Shown: positions 9,536-18,668 of the stretch, in pieces
Layout: each line of letters opens with the position of its first letter
Numbering within the stretch: the stretch's first letter is position 1
Source of the DNA: Acidimicrobiia bacterium
Lineage (GTDB): Bacteria > Actinomycetota > Acidimicrobiia > Acidimicrobiales > Bin134
Length of the DNA stretch: 61,939 nt
NCBI GenBank assembly: GCA_022819825.1
Contig: JAJEGM010000046.1
Location: 1 to 61,939 of the forward strand
Direction: 5' to 3'
The notes under the pieces: generated by a model
What the model was told of the DNA's origin: nothing
The model's input: only the letters and a program-made list of their open reading frames with translations
The model's database searches: none
Made by a program: the position numbers and the translations under genes

Positions 9536-9918
9536 TGGCACTCGTGGTTGATTCGGGCGGGGTCTCGTTTCTCACTGACACAACACTTCAAGCGGCTGAT
9601 GTAATCCAAGGGTTCCAGCGCGAAGGACTTTGGCCCCCGGTAGTTCCATCACCGGTGTTGATTGAGTGCTTGCAGGGCCATGCAGGAAGAGACGCAAGAG
9701 TGAATCTTCTGCTCAAGTCGTGCGACGTGGTGGAGGTGATTGATCCAGGGCTGGCCCGACGGGCGGGCTGGTTGCGAACTCGTGCACAAAAGGGGTCGGC
9801 AGTGGACGCCCTCGTGGTTGCTGTGGCAGAGCCGGGAGGTGTTGTGCTCACCTCTGATCCCGACGACTTGAGGGCCTTGGCGACATACGCCCGAAACGTG
9901 CGCATCGTTGCCGTTTAG
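9535..9918 (+). CDS. vapC: PIN-domain ribonuclease toxin (VapC type)
   Basis: PIN-domain toxins are Mg2+-dependent RNases that cut tRNA or rRNA. The 127-residue protein has the acidic set: Asp in VVDSGG (residue 6), Glu in VLIECLQG, Asp in SAVDALVVA and Asp in LTSDPDDL. The length is normal for VapC. The GTG start overlaps the antitoxin stop by one base. With the preceding gene it makes a type II toxin-antitoxin pair. A methyltransferase gene follows 12 bases later on the same strand and may be read through. Confidence 0.8.
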   Translation: MALVVDSGGVSFLTDTTLQAADVIQGFQREGLWPPVVPSPVLIECLQGHAGRDARVNLLLKSCDVVEVIDPGLARRAGWLRTRAQKGSAVDALVVAVAEPGGVVLTSDPDDLRALATYARNVRIVAV

Positions 9919-9930
9919 GAGCTAACACAA

Positions 9931-10500
9931 ATGGGATCTACTTGGGGTGGGCGGGTTTCGGGGCGGGATTATGACGCTCGGTGGGAGCAGTTGGAGGCTG
10001 AGGGGCACAATCCTCATGGGGAGGCCGATTTTGTGGATTCGCTGCTGGGGGGCTCGGGGCGAGTGTTGGATGCGGGGTGCGGGACTGGGCGGGTGGCCAT
10101 TGAGCTGGCCCGGCGGGGATATTCGGTGGCTGGGGTGGACATTGACGATGAGATGATCTCGGGGGCTCGGGGCAAGGCGCCGGAGTTGGCTTGGCACCAG
10201 CTCGACTTGGCGACTTTCGATCTGGGGGAGACGTTTGACGCGGTGGTGATGGCGGGGAATGTGCTGCTGTTCACCGTGCCGGGGACTGAGGCCGTCGTCG
10301 TAGGGCGCTGCGCGGCCCACCTCTCCCCCGGCGGTGCGTTGGTAGCAGGGTTCCAACTTCGGGGCGGCGGCTACGGGCTGGATCGCTACGACGCCGACTG
10401 CGCGGCGGCGGGATTGGCGCTGTCGGAGCGGTATTCGACGTGGGAGCGGGGGGCGTGGTCGGGCGGCAACTACGCCGTGTCGGTCCACACCTATATGTAG
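9931..10500 (+). CDS. class I SAM-dependent methyltransferase
   Basis: This 189-residue protein carries the SAM-binding motif VLDAGCGTGRVAIELARRG (about 45-63), the acidic VAGVDID strand end, and the following DAVVMAGNVL region. This is the standard Rossmann fold of small-molecule methyltransferases of the type often named after UbiE/UbiG. The substrate cannot be told. It lies 12 bases after the toxin gene and 16 before a small membrane protein gene. It ends with TAG. Confidence 0.75.
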   Translation: MGSTWGGRVSGRDYDARWEQLEAEGHNPHGEADFVDSLLGGSGRVLDAGCGTGRVAIELARRGYSVAGVDIDDEMISGARGKAPELAWHQLDLATFDLGETFDAVVMAGNVLLFTVPGTEAVVVGRCAAHLSPGGALVAGFQLRGGGYGLDRYDADCAAAGLALSERYSTWERGAWSGGNYAVSVHTYM

Positions 10501-10516
10501 GCGCGAGACTGGGAGG

Positions 10517-10756
10517 GTGCTGGGTGGGCCGGAGATCATCACGTTTTTGCTGCTGGCGCTGGGGGGGGCGCTGGCGGTGGGGAACATCGCCGCGCTGATC
10601 AATCCTGACGGGCCCCGCCAGCGCCGAGACGGCATCCCTCCCCCGCCGGGCGCCCCCGATGAACCGGCCAAGCCCAAGGTGGGGCGCAGCGTGGCGATGA
10701 TCGTGGTGGGCCTGGTGATCGTTGTGTGGGCCATCGCCAGCCTCATCGGGGGGTGA
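10517..10756 (+). CDS. small protein with two membrane segments
   Basis: This 79-residue protein has a hydrophobic segment near residues 6-27 (IITFLLLALGGALAVG), a Pro/Arg-rich loop (PPPPGAPDEPAKP) and a second segment near 58-78. I recognise no family. The start is a GTG close behind the methyltransferase stop. The coding pattern is typical of the region, so I think it is real. It lies 45 bases before the first Liv transporter gene and may be part of that transcript. Confidence 0.6.
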   Translation: MLGGPEIITFLLLALGGALAVGNIAALINPDGPRQRRDGIPPPPGAPDEPAKPKVGRSVAMIVVGLVIVVWAIASLIGG

Positions 10757-10801
10757 GCCTTCCCGGTTGGTCACACCGGGAGCAGTAGGGTCGGGGGGGT
10801 T

Positions 10802-11563
10802 ATGGCCTTGTTGGATGTGGCGGGGGTCACGGTTCGGTTTGGGGGGGTTACGGCCCTGCGAGATCTGTCGTTCACCGTGGACGAGGGCAGCATCTGCGGG
10901 CTGATCGGGCCCAACGGGGCGGGCAAGACCACGCTGTTCAATGTGGTGAGCCGGGTGTACGACGCCCAAGAAGGGGCGGTGGGCTTTGACGGGGCCGATC
11001 TGTTGGCCCGCCCGGCCCACGCCATCAGCGGTTTGGGTATCGGGCGCACGTTCCAGAATCTGGCGCTGTGGCCGGGGATGACCGTGCTTCAAAACGTGAT
11101 GGTGGGCGCCCACCACCGCTCCAATATCGGCGCGCTGCGGGCCGCGTTGCGATGGGGTTTGGGCCGGGAGGAGGCCGATCTGGCCCGAACGGCGTGGGAT
11201 GCGCTGGACGAGCTGTCTTTGACCGACGTGGCTTTCCACCCTGCGGCCGGCTTGCCGTTTGGCACCTTGAAGAGGGTGGAGCTGGCCCGGGCGCTGGTGG
11301 GCCGCCCCCGGCTGTTGCTGTTGGACGAGCCGGCCACCGGGCTGACCCAGACCGAGGTGGGCGAGTTGGGCGATCTGCTGGTGGCACTGGCTGAGCGCCA
11401 CCGGCTGACGCTGCTGCTGGTGGAACACCACATGGGGATGGTGATGGGGGTGTCCGACAAGGTGGTGGTGCTGGACTTCGGGGCGAAGATCGCCGAGGGC
11501 ACCCCCGCCGAGGTGCAGAACGACCCGGCGGTGGTGGAGGCCTACCTGGGGGCCGAGCAGTGA
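10802..11563 (+). CDS. livG: branched-chain amino acid-type ABC transporter ATPase LivG (system 1)
   Basis: This 253-residue protein is one of two ATPases that drive uptake through the LivHM channel. It has Walker A GPNGAGKTT (about 38-46), Walker B LLLLDEPATGL, and a C-terminal segment LVVALAERHRLTLLLVEHHMGMV typical of LivG. The signature motif is the variant PFGTLKRVELARAL in place of a Gln-containing form. The start ATG follows a GGGGGGTT stretch. It is first of five genes (livG, livF, livH, livM, binding protein). Its TGA overlaps the GTG of livF. Liv-type systems also carry amides, urea or aromatic acids, so the substrate is open. Confidence 0.85.
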   Translation: MALLDVAGVTVRFGGVTALRDLSFTVDEGSICGLIGPNGAGKTTLFNVVSRVYDAQEGAVGFDGADLLARPAHAISGLGIGRTFQNLALWPGMTVLQNVMVGAHHRSNIGALRAALRWGLGREEADLARTAWDALDELSLTDVAFHPAAGLPFGTLKRVELARALVGRPRLLLLDEPATGLTQTEVGELGDLLVALAERHRLTLLLVEHHMGMVMGVSDKVVVLDFGAKIAEGTPAEVQNDPAVVEAYLGAEQ

Positions 11564-12273
11564 GCTCGACGTATCTGGAGGTGCGGGGGCTGAAAGCAGC
11601 CTACGGCGACATCCAGGTGCTGCACGGCATCGACTTCTCGGTGGACGAGGGGCAGATCGCGGTGATTCTGGGGGCCAACGGAGCGGGCAAGACCACCACA
11701 CTGCGGGCGCTGTGCGCCATGGTGTCCACCGAGGGGTCGGTCCGCCTCGGCGGCGAAGAGCTGGCCGGCCAGAGCACCGCCGACATCGTGCGCCGGGGGG
11801 TGGCCCACGTGCCCCAGGGCCGGGGGACGTTCCCCGATCTCTCGGTGGAGGAGAACCTGATGGCGGGGGCGTTCGTGCGCACCGACGCCGACGTGCGGGC
11901 CGACATCGAGCAGTGGTACGAGACCTTCCCGGTGCTGGGCGAGCGGCGCACCCAGACCGCCGGCAGCCTGAGCGGGGGCGAGCAGCAGATGCTGGCCATC
12001 GCCCGAGCGCTGATGCTGCGGCCGTCATTGCTGTTGCTGGACGAGCCGTCGCTGGGGCTTGCGCCGATGATCACCCGGGCATTGTTCGAGCAGCTCACCG
12101 CCATCAACGAAGAAGCCGGGACCACCATGCTGGTGGTGGAGCAGAACGCCGCTTTGGCGCTGAGAGTGGCCAACCAGGCCTATGTGCTGGAGGCCGGGGA
12201 GATGGCCCTGTCGGGCCCCGCCGATGAGCTGGCCGCCGACGACAACGTCCGCCGGGCGTACCTGGGGTACTGA
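11560..12273 (+). CDS. livF: branched-chain amino acid-type ABC transporter ATPase LivF (system 1)
   Basis: This 237-residue protein is the second ATPase of the importer. It has Walker A GANGAGKTT, signature SGGEQQMLAIARAL and Walker B LLLLDEPSLGLAP. The C-terminus EQNAALALRVANQAYVLEAG is characteristic of LivF. The start GTG overlaps the livG stop (GTGA). The next gene starts four bases after its stop. It is the normal length for the family. Confidence 0.87.
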   Translation: MSSTYLEVRGLKAAYGDIQVLHGIDFSVDEGQIAVILGANGAGKTTTLRALCAMVSTEGSVRLGGEELAGQSTADIVRRGVAHVPQGRGTFPDLSVEENLMAGAFVRTDADVRADIEQWYETFPVLGERRTQTAGSLSGGEQQMLAIARALMLRPSLLLLDEPSLGLAPMITRALFEQLTAINEEAGTTMLVVEQNAALALRVANQAYVLEAGEMALSGPADELAADDNVRRAYLGY

Positions 12274-12276
12274 GCG

Positions 12277-13218
12277 ATGGTGGTTCTGGCTTCTGTCCTC
12301 GGCGTTTTCGACATCTCCCTCGACAAGCTGAGCAACGGGGAGCTGTGGCTGGCCCAGTTCTTTCGGGGGCTGAGCGACGGGGCCACCTATGCGTCGGTGG
12401 CGCTGGCGCTGGTGATGATCTACAAGTCGACCGGGTTCATCAACTTCGCCCAGGGCTCGCTGGCCCTTTTGGGGGTGTACCTGGCCTACATCTTCAGCGT
12501 GGAGCAGGGCCTGCCGGTGGCTCTGGCGGTGGTGTGCGCCATGGTGGCCAGCGCGGTGGTGGCCGCGTTCATCGAACGGGTGTTCATCCGGCCGTTCCCG
12601 CCCGACCATGTGCTGCCGCTGGTGATTGTGACGCTGGGGCTGCTGTTGATCATCGACTCGGCGGTGGGGATCGTGTGGGGGTTCCGCACCCGCAGCCTGC
12701 CCAGCATGTTCCCCAGCGGGGCGCCCATAGAGTGGGGCATCGCCCAGCTCACCTGGCGCACCATCGGCAACCTGGGCACGGTGTTCACGGTGGTGGGTTT
12801 GCTGTACCTGCTGCTGTCGCGCACCAAGGTGGGCTTGGCCTTCCGAGCGGTGTCGTCGAATCTGGAATCGGCCCGGCTGGTGGGCATCCGGGTGGGGCCG
12901 ACGCTGGGGTTCGGGTGGGCCCTGGCCGCGGCCATCGGCACCCTGGGCGGGGCGCTGGTGGTGCCCGACCTGCTGCTGGAGCCCTCCATCATGCTCCGGG
13001 TGCTGATCTTCTCGCTGGCCGCGGCTGCTTTGGGCGGGCTCGACTCCATGGTGGGTGCGGTGATCGGCGGTCTGGTGGTGGGGCTGGCCCGCAACCTGCT
13101 GGTGACGTTCTTGGACCTGAGCGAGCTGGCCCTGGCCACCGCGGTGGCGGTGATCTTGGTGGTGCTGCTGGTGCGCCCGACGGGCCTGTTCGGATCAACC
13201 CGGGTGGAGCGGGTATGA
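12277..13218 (+). CDS. livH: ABC transporter permease LivH (system 1)
   Basis: This 313-residue membrane protein has about eight hydrophobic segments. It carries the LivH pattern near the N-terminus (GLSDGATYASVALALVMIYK, then GFINFAQGSLA) and the EAA-like loop near residue 205. It forms the membrane channel with LivM. The ATG start lies four bases after livF. Its TGA overlaps the livM ATG (ATGA). Confidence 0.87.
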   Translation: MVVLASVLGVFDISLDKLSNGELWLAQFFRGLSDGATYASVALALVMIYKSTGFINFAQGSLALLGVYLAYIFSVEQGLPVALAVVCAMVASAVVAAFIERVFIRPFPPDHVLPLVIVTLGLLLIIDSAVGIVWGFRTRSLPSMFPSGAPIEWGIAQLTWRTIGNLGTVFTVVGLLYLLLSRTKVGLAFRAVSSNLESARLVGIRVGPTLGFGWALAAAIGTLGGALVVPDLLLEPSIMLRVLIFSLAAAALGGLDSMVGAVIGGLVVGLARNLLVTFLDLSELALATAVAVILVVLLVRPTGLFGSTRVERV

Positions 13219-14366
13219 GGGGCCTGGGAGTTGTGCCTGCGGGCAGTCGCCAGCACCGGCGGCGCCAGATCATCGGGTGGGCGCTGTTCGCCCTGGTGGT
13301 GGTGCTGATTCCGTTTCTGATCGCCGATACCTACAGTCCGACCATTTTCGGCAATCGCTACACGGTGGGACTGGGCAACCTCAGCCAGGCCATCGGGATG
13401 ATGGTGGCCATTTTGGGGCTGAACATCGCTACCGGCTACAGCGGGCAGCTGTCGCTGGGCCACAGCTTCTTCGTGGGGTCGGGGGCGTATCTCACCGCGG
13501 TGCTGGTGAACGAGTTCCACTGGTCGTACCTGTCGACCCTCGGGGTGGTGGTGCCGGGGCTGTTCTTGTTCGGGGTGCTCTTCGGGCTTCCCGCCCTGCG
13601 GATCCAAGGGCTGTACCTGGGGCTGCTGACGTTTGCGGTAGCGGCGGTTTTCCCGTCGATAATCCGCCTGGACGAGGTGAAAGACCGCACCGGTGGCAGC
13701 AACGGGCTTCAAATCGAAAGCGATCTGGTGGCGCCGTCGTGGGCGCCGCTCAACACTGTGACCGAGTGGCTCCACGCCATACCGGGGGTGGGGTCGCGGG
13801 TGCCCGACGGTTTGACCAGCCGCCAGGAGGAGGCGGTGTACAAGTACTTCTTGCTGGTGATCGTGGCGCTGGTGTGCTTCTGGCTGGTGCGCAACATTCT
13901 GGCCGGCCGAGTGGGGCGGGCCTTGGTGGCCATCAGGGACAACCCGCTGGGCGCGGCGGCCAACGGGGTGAACCTGGCCGCATACAAGACGCTGAGCTTC
14001 GGCATCAGCGCCGCGGTGGGCGGCGTGGCCGGGACAATGCTGGCCATGCACTCGGGATTCGTGGGGCCCGATGAATTCGGATTCGCGATGGCCATCCTGC
14101 TGATCGTGGGGCTGATCGTGGGCGGCGCGGGCACCCTGCACGGCGCGGTGGTGGGGGGTTTGGCCATCCGGTTCGTGCCGGAGTGGTCGAGCCAGACCCA
14201 GACCCTGCCGGGCACCGACACCGCCCTGGAGGGGCCTTATGGCACCGCCATCTTGGGGGCCCTCTTGATCATCATCATCTTCGTGCTGCCCGGCGGGGCT
14301 GCCCAGGGATTTCGGCGGATCAAAGCCCGGCTGATGCCGGTAGCCCCCCAGCCTCCGAGGGGTTGA
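13215..14366 (+). CDS. livM: ABC transporter permease LivM (system 1)
   Basis: This 383-residue membrane protein is the partner of LivH. It has NIATGYSGQLSLGHSFFVGS and GLPALRIQGLYLGLLT, both signature blocks of LivM, and the loop RVGRALVAIRDNPLGA that contacts the ATPases. I start at the ATG at 13215, overlapping the livH stop. The same frame is open much further upstream, but there it is only a shadow of livH. A gap of 98 bases separates it from the binding protein gene, which has its own strong ribosome binding site. Confidence 0.87.
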   Translation: MRGLGVVPAGSRQHRRRQIIGWALFALVVVLIPFLIADTYSPTIFGNRYTVGLGNLSQAIGMMVAILGLNIATGYSGQLSLGHSFFVGSGAYLTAVLVNEFHWSYLSTLGVVVPGLFLFGVLFGLPALRIQGLYLGLLTFAVAAVFPSIIRLDEVKDRTGGSNGLQIESDLVAPSWAPLNTVTEWLHAIPGVGSRVPDGLTSRQEEAVYKYFLLVIVALVCFWLVRNILAGRVGRALVAIRDNPLGAAANGVNLAAYKTLSFGISAAVGGVAGTMLAMHSGFVGPDEFGFAMAILLIVGLIVGGAGTLHGAVVGGLAIRFVPEWSSQTQTLPGTDTALEGPYGTAILGALLIIIIFVLPGGAAQGFRRIKARLMPVAPQPPRG

Positions 14367-14449
14367 TCTAGGGGGCTGCGAGCCCAGGGTGTAATTGTCG
14401 CCGGGGGCGCGTAGGGTATCGGGACTGCTCTCAGCGGAGAGCGAATCTC

Positions 14450-14456
14450 AGGAGGA
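14450..14456 (+). promoter_or_regulatory. strong ribosome binding site of the binding protein gene
   Basis: AGGAGGA lies eight bases before the ATG at 14465. It is the best Shine-Dalgarno match I saw in the window, fitting the high output needed for a binding protein. It supports 14465 over the out-of-frame ATG at 14457. Confidence 0.6.
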
Positions 14457-14464
14457 ATGACCCC

Positions 14465-15919
14465 ATGTCGAAATCTTGGCGGATCTTGTTGGCCCTGCTG
14501 GCTGTGTTCGCGCTGGTGGCCAGCGCCTGCGGCAACGACGACGATGACGCGCCGGCAACCGAGCCCGCACCGGCCGCTGCCACCGAAGCACCCGACGAGC
14601 CCGCACCCGCGACGGAGCCCGAGGACGAGGCCGCGCCCGCTCCCGAACCGGACGATGAGGAAGAGGCCGCTCCGGAGCCCGAGGAGCCCTCTGATCCCAA
14701 CATTGTGGAACTAGGCGGAGGTGCGACGATCGACATGACCGAGTGCCCCAGTGAATGGGACAACTACCAAGGGGTCACCGACAGCGAGATCCGCTTCGGC
14801 AGCAGCTTGCCCCGATCCGGCGCCCTGGCCGGGTTCGGCACCATCAGCGACGGCGTGCAGCTCTACTTCGACCACGTCGGCCCGATTGACGGTCGCAACG
14901 TGGTGATGGTGAGCCGGGACGACGGCTACGTGCCGGCCCGCACGCTGACCAACGTGGAGGAGATGATCGATGTCGAGAATCTGCTGGGGTTCGCCGGGAT
15001 TCTGGGCAGCCCCAACAACCTGGCCGTCCAAGACCTGCTGAACGAGAACTGCATCCCGCAGTTGCTGAACCTGACCGGCCTGCCCGAGTGGGGCGACCCC
15101 TCCAACTACCCGTGGACCACCGGGGCCCTGATGTCGTACGAGACCGAGGCCCGAATCTGGTGCCAGCACGTTTCCGAAGAGCTCGGATCGGGTTCAACGG
15201 TGGCCATTCTGTCGCTGGACAACGACGCCGGCGAGGCGTGGCGGGTGGCCTTCAACGAGTGCGCTCCCGGATTGGGACTGGACGTGGTGGACGAGATCCA
15301 GCACGACCCCCAGGCCGACTCGGTGGGCGCCGACGTGATCAACCTGGCGGCCAGCGATGCCGATGTGCTGCTGGTGGCATCGTCGGGGGCGTTCTGCCCG
15401 CAGGCGGTGGCCACTGTGGCCAGCCTGCCGTGGGAGCCGATGGTGATGGTGGCCAACGGGTGCCAGCGCATCGCCCTGTTCTGGGTGCCCATCGGTCCGC
15501 TGGCCAACGGGATCCGCTTGGTGAACACCCAGAAAGACCTCTCCGACGCTTCGCTGGCCGATGACGAGTGGGTGCAGTTCGTGCGGGGAGCGCTGGAGAG
15601 CCAGGGAGTCGACCCCGATGCCGAATCCCACGCTTTGGGCTACATATTCGGCGAGATTCTGCACGAGGTGCTGCTGGATGCAGCCGAGATGGACGGCGGA
15701 ATCAACCGCACCAACGTGATGCGGGCCATGTGGCAGATGAGCTTCGATTCTCGGGGCGCGATCGGCAACACCCCGCGGGCCATGGACGGGGCCAACGACT
15801 CCTACATGGTGGAGGCCGGTCGCATCGAGGAACTGGTGGTGGACGCCGACGGCGCCCGCTACGTGCCCATCAGCGACGTGATCGACTACGAAGGCGAAAC
15901 CGGCACGTTCGGCAATTAG
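14465..15919 (+). CDS. Liv-type substrate-binding lipoprotein (system 1)
   Basis: This 484-residue lipoprotein has a signal peptide with lipobox (LVASACGN, Cys 22). A Pro/Glu/Asp-rich linker of about 60 residues follows, then a periplasmic-binding-protein type I fold (TDSEIRFGSSLPRSGALAG, later AESHALGYIFGEILHEVL). It would capture the ligand outside the membrane for LivHMGF. It is the last gene of the operon. Its TAG overlaps the stop of the convergent P450 gene by a few bases. The ligand is unknown; the P450 and acyl-CoA neighbours would fit an organic acid or amide as well as an amino acid. Confidence 0.82.
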   Translation: MSKSWRILLALLAVFALVASACGNDDDDAPATEPAPAAATEAPDEPAPATEPEDEAAPAPEPDDEEEAAPEPEEPSDPNIVELGGGATIDMTECPSEWDNYQGVTDSEIRFGSSLPRSGALAGFGTISDGVQLYFDHVGPIDGRNVVMVSRDDGYVPARTLTNVEEMIDVENLLGFAGILGSPNNLAVQDLLNENCIPQLLNLTGLPEWGDPSNYPWTTGALMSYETEARIWCQHVSEELGSGSTVAILSLDNDAGEAWRVAFNECAPGLGLDVVDEIQHDPQADSVGADVINLAASDADVLLVASSGAFCPQAVATVASLPWEPMVMVANGCQRIALFWVPIGPLANGIRLVNTQKDLSDASLADDEWVQFVRGALESQGVDPDAESHALGYIFGEILHEVLLDAAEMDGGINRTNVMRAMWQMSFDSRGAIGNTPRAMDGANDSYMVEAGRIEELVVDADGARYVPISDVIDYEGETGTFGN

Positions 15920-17115
15920 GAGACGGTGATCGGCACTGAGGAGTAGCCGGCCACGTTGGACATCTGCACCCGGCGCAGGCCCTCTTCGTTTACCTCGAAG
16001 GCGGGCCAGCGGCGGGCGATCTCCTCGATGGCCACCCGGCTCTCCAGGCGGGCCAGGGCCGCGCCCAAGCACACGTGCAGGCCGTGGCCCAGGCCGACGG
16101 CCAGACCAGGGTCGCGGGTGATGTCGAATTTGTCGGGATCGTCGTAGCGGCGGGGGTCGCGGTTGGCCGCGCCGGTGATCAGAAACACCGGCTTGTGCTT
16201 GGGGATGGTCACCCCGTGCCACTCGGAGTCGACCATCGAATAGCGGCCCTGATACTGCGAGGGCGCCCAGTAGCGGAGGATCTCCTCCACCGCGGTGCCG
16301 AGGACGCCGGGATCGTCGAGAACCATGGCCCACTGGTGTGGGTGGCGGTGGAACAGCACCATCGCGTTGCCCACCAGCTTGGTGACCGTCTCCGATCCGG
16401 CCGCGGCCAAGAGCGTGCCCAACCCGGCGATCTCGGCATCGTCGAGATGGGTGAGCTCGCCATCCTCGGTTTCCACCTCGGCGTCGATCAGCGCCGAGAG
16501 CATGTCATCGGCTGGTTCGGCCCGCTTCTGCTGGGAGAGCTGGAACAGGTACATGCCCTGGGCCATGCCCGCTTCGGCGGAGGCCTGGCTGCCCATGGCC
16601 GAGCCCTCCTCACGGTGGAGCATGGCGTCGGTCCAATGCCTGATCTGCTGGCGATCTTCGGGGGGCACGCCCAATATGGTGGAGATGATCTCAACGGGGA
16701 ACGGGGCGGCGAACTCCTCGAGGATGTCGAACTGGCGCCGGCCCATGAGCGGATCGAGATAGCCGCTGATGATCTCTCGCACCAGCCCCTCGTAGTTGCC
16801 GATGGAGCGGGGGGTGAACGAACGCGACACCAACTTGCGGTAGCGGGTGTGCTCGGGCGGGTCCATGGCGATGATCGACCCCATCTGCGCCGGCTCGCCC
16901 GATTTCAGCTGCTCGTAGGTCTGGCCGTGGGAAGAGCTGAAAGTGGCGTGGTCGCGGTGGCCGGCCACCACGTCGTCGAAGCGGCTCAGAGCGTAGAAGT
17001 CGTACTTCTCGCTGTAGTAGCAGGGGGCGTGTTCCCGCAGGTCGGCATAGGTGTCGTAGGGATCGTCGAAGAAGTCCCGGCTGAACGGATCGAACTCAAC
17101 GGTCTTCGTGCTCAT
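15916..17115 (-). CDS. cytochrome P450 (first of three)
   Basis: This 399-residue soluble bacterial P450 would oxidise an organic substrate with electrons from a ferredoxin. The I-helix reads LLAAAGSETVTK, the ExxR is EEILR, and the heme loop is LGHGLHVCLGAAL with its cysteine ligand. The usual phenylalanine at the start of the loop is leucine here, a mild oddity. DPPEHTRYRKLVSRSFTP is the usual helix C region. It stands alone between two facing transporter operons and overlaps the binding protein stop at its own 3' end. Confidence 0.88.
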   Translation of the reverse strand: MSTKTVEFDPFSRDFFDDPYDTYADLREHAPCYYSEKYDFYALSRFDDVVAGHRDHATFSSSHGQTYEQLKSGEPAQMGSIIAMDPPEHTRYRKLVSRSFTPRSIGNYEGLVREIISGYLDPLMGRRQFDILEEFAAPFPVEIISTILGVPPEDRQQIRHWTDAMLHREEGSAMGSQASAEAGMAQGMYLFQLSQQKRAEPADDMLSALIDAEVETEDGELTHLDDAEIAGLGTLLAAAGSETVTKLVGNAMVLFHRHPHQWAMVLDDPGVLGTAVEEILRYWAPSQYQGRYSMVDSEWHGVTIPKHKPVFLITGAANRDPRRYDDPDKFDITRDPGLAVGLGHGLHVCLGAALARLESRVAIEEIARRWPAFEVNEEGLRRVQMSNVAGYSSVPITVS

Positions 17116-17130
17116 GGGCCCAATTATTGA

Positions 17131-17901
17131 CTATTGGCCACCGGTGTCAAACAGGGCGGTGCCGATGGCCTCGGCGGCTTCTTCGGTGGGGCCCTGCCAG
17201 GCGATGGCGCCGTGGTCCAACAAGACGGCCCGGTCGCAAAGGGCCAGGGCGTGGCCCATGTGCTGCTCGACGATGAGAAGGGAGGTGCCGGCGTCGCGGA
17301 TGCGGCCCAGCACGGCGTACACCTCGTCGGTGACGATGGGGGCCAGGCCCAAAGACAGCTCGTCGGCGATGAGCAGCCGGGGGCTCTCCACCAGCACCCG
17401 GGCCATGGCCAGCATGCGCTGCTCGCCGCCCGACAGGGTGCCGGCGATCTGGCGGCGGCGTTGGGCGATGGGGGGGAACAGCTCGAAGGCCCGGTCCAGG
17501 GCATCGCGCACGCCGGAGCGGTCGTGGGTGCGGGAGAAGGCCAGGGTGAGGTTCTCCTCCACCGTGAAGTCGGAGAAGACCGCTCGGCCCTCGGGCACAT
17601 GGACGACCCCGGCTTTGGCGTAGCGATGGGCCCGCACTTTGGTGAAGTCGTTGCCGTCTACCATCACCTCGCCCTCGGTGGGCCCCACCAGGCCGCTGGC
17701 CACTCGGGCCACGGTGGTCTTGCCCGCGCCGTTGCGGCCCAAAAGCGCCACGGTCTCGCCCTCTCCCACCGACAGCGACACGTCGAACAGGGCTCGGAAC
17801 GGCCCGTAGGCGGCGTTCACGTGGCGCAGCTCCAGCACCGGGATGTCGAGCGGGGCGGGGGCAGCCGCAGGGGCGGTGTCGGTCCCAGCGGAGGCGTTCA
17901 T
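17131..17901 (-). CDS. livF: ABC transporter ATPase LivF (system 2)
   Basis: This 256-residue protein has Walker A GRNGAGKTT, signature SGGEQRMLAMARVL, Walker B LLIADELSLGLAP and the EQHMGHALALCDRAVLL C-terminal segment. About 20 residues precede the usual start of the domain and are Ala/Pro-rich. Its ATG overlaps the stop of the livG gene upstream. It is last in the second transporter operon, 15 bases from the P450 start, and may be co-transcribed with that gene. Confidence 0.87.
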   Translation of the reverse strand: MNASAGTDTAPAAAPAPLDIPVLELRHVNAAYGPFRALFDVSLSVGEGETVALLGRNGAGKTTVARVASGLVGPTEGEVMVDGNDFTKVRAHRYAKAGVVHVPEGRAVFSDFTVEENLTLAFSRTHDRSGVRDALDRAFELFPPIAQRRRQIAGTLSGGEQRMLAMARVLVESPRLLIADELSLGLAPIVTDEVYAVLGRIRDAGTSLLIVEQHMGHALALCDRAVLLDHGAIAWQGPTEEAAEAIGTALFDTGGQ

Positions 17902-18668
17902 TGTGCGCCCGCCACGAAATCGCCCAGGTAGGCGGCCCGCACCTCGGGGTCGCGCATCACATCGGGGGTGGGGCCGTGGGTTATGAGCTTCCCGAAGTCG
18001 AGCACGTAGGTGCGCTCGGTGAACGAGGCCACCAACTCCACGTCGTGCTCCACCAGCAACATGCCGAAGCCCTGCTCGGCCTGGATGCGGGCCAGGGTTT
18101 CGGCCAAGGCGGTGGTCTCGGCCCGGTCGAGGCCTGAGGAGGGCTCATCGAGCAGAACCACCCGGGGCTGGGTCATGAGCGCCCGGGCCACCTCCACCAG
18201 ACGGCTCTGGCCCAGGCTGAGGGCCTCGATGGGCTCGTCGCCCATGCCGCCCAGCCCGAGGCTCTCCAGCAGGGCGTCGCAGCGCTCGATCTCGGTGGGC
18301 TTGGGCAGGCCCAGGCCGATCACGTCTTTCCACAGGGCGCCGGTGCCGCTGCGGATACGGTGGGCGAAAAGCAGGTGATCTCGCACCGACGAGCCGCTGA
18401 ACAGCTCCACCCGCTGGAAGGTGCGGCCGATGCCGAGGCGGGCTCGGCGGTAGACCGGCAGGCGGGTGATGTTCTGGCCGTCGAAGCTCACCGAGCCGGC
18501 GTCGGGGCGCAGCAGGCCCAGCAGGCAGTTGAACAGGGTGGTCTTGCCCGCGCCGTTGGGGCCGATGAGCCCCACTCGCTCCCCCGCGTCGAGCGCGATG
18601 TGCACATCGTCGACCGCGGTGATGCCGGCGAACCGCTTGGTGATGCCGTCGGCCACCAGCAGGCTCAT
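17898..18668 (-). CDS. livG: ABC transporter ATPase LivG (system 2)
   Basis: This 256-residue protein has Walker A GPNGAGKTT, signature-like LSLGQSRLVEVARAL, Walker B VVLLDEPSSGLD, and LLVEHDVELVASFTERTYVLDFG. Start and stop codons overlap both neighbours by four bases, so the operon is tightly coupled. The signature motif differs from that of system 1, which fits two anciently separate systems rather than a recent duplication. Confidence 0.86.
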   Translation of the reverse strand: MSLLVADGITKRFAGITAVDDVHIALDAGERVGLIGPNGAGKTTLFNCLLGLLRPDAGSVSFDGQNITRLPVYRRARLGIGRTFQRVELFSGSSVRDHLLFAHRIRSGTGALWKDVIGLGLPKPTEIERCDALLESLGLGGMGDEPIEALSLGQSRLVEVARALMTQPRVVLLDEPSSGLDRAETTALAETLARIQAEQGFGMLLVEHDVELVASFTERTYVLDFGKLITHGPTPDVMRDPEVRAAYLGDFVAGAQ

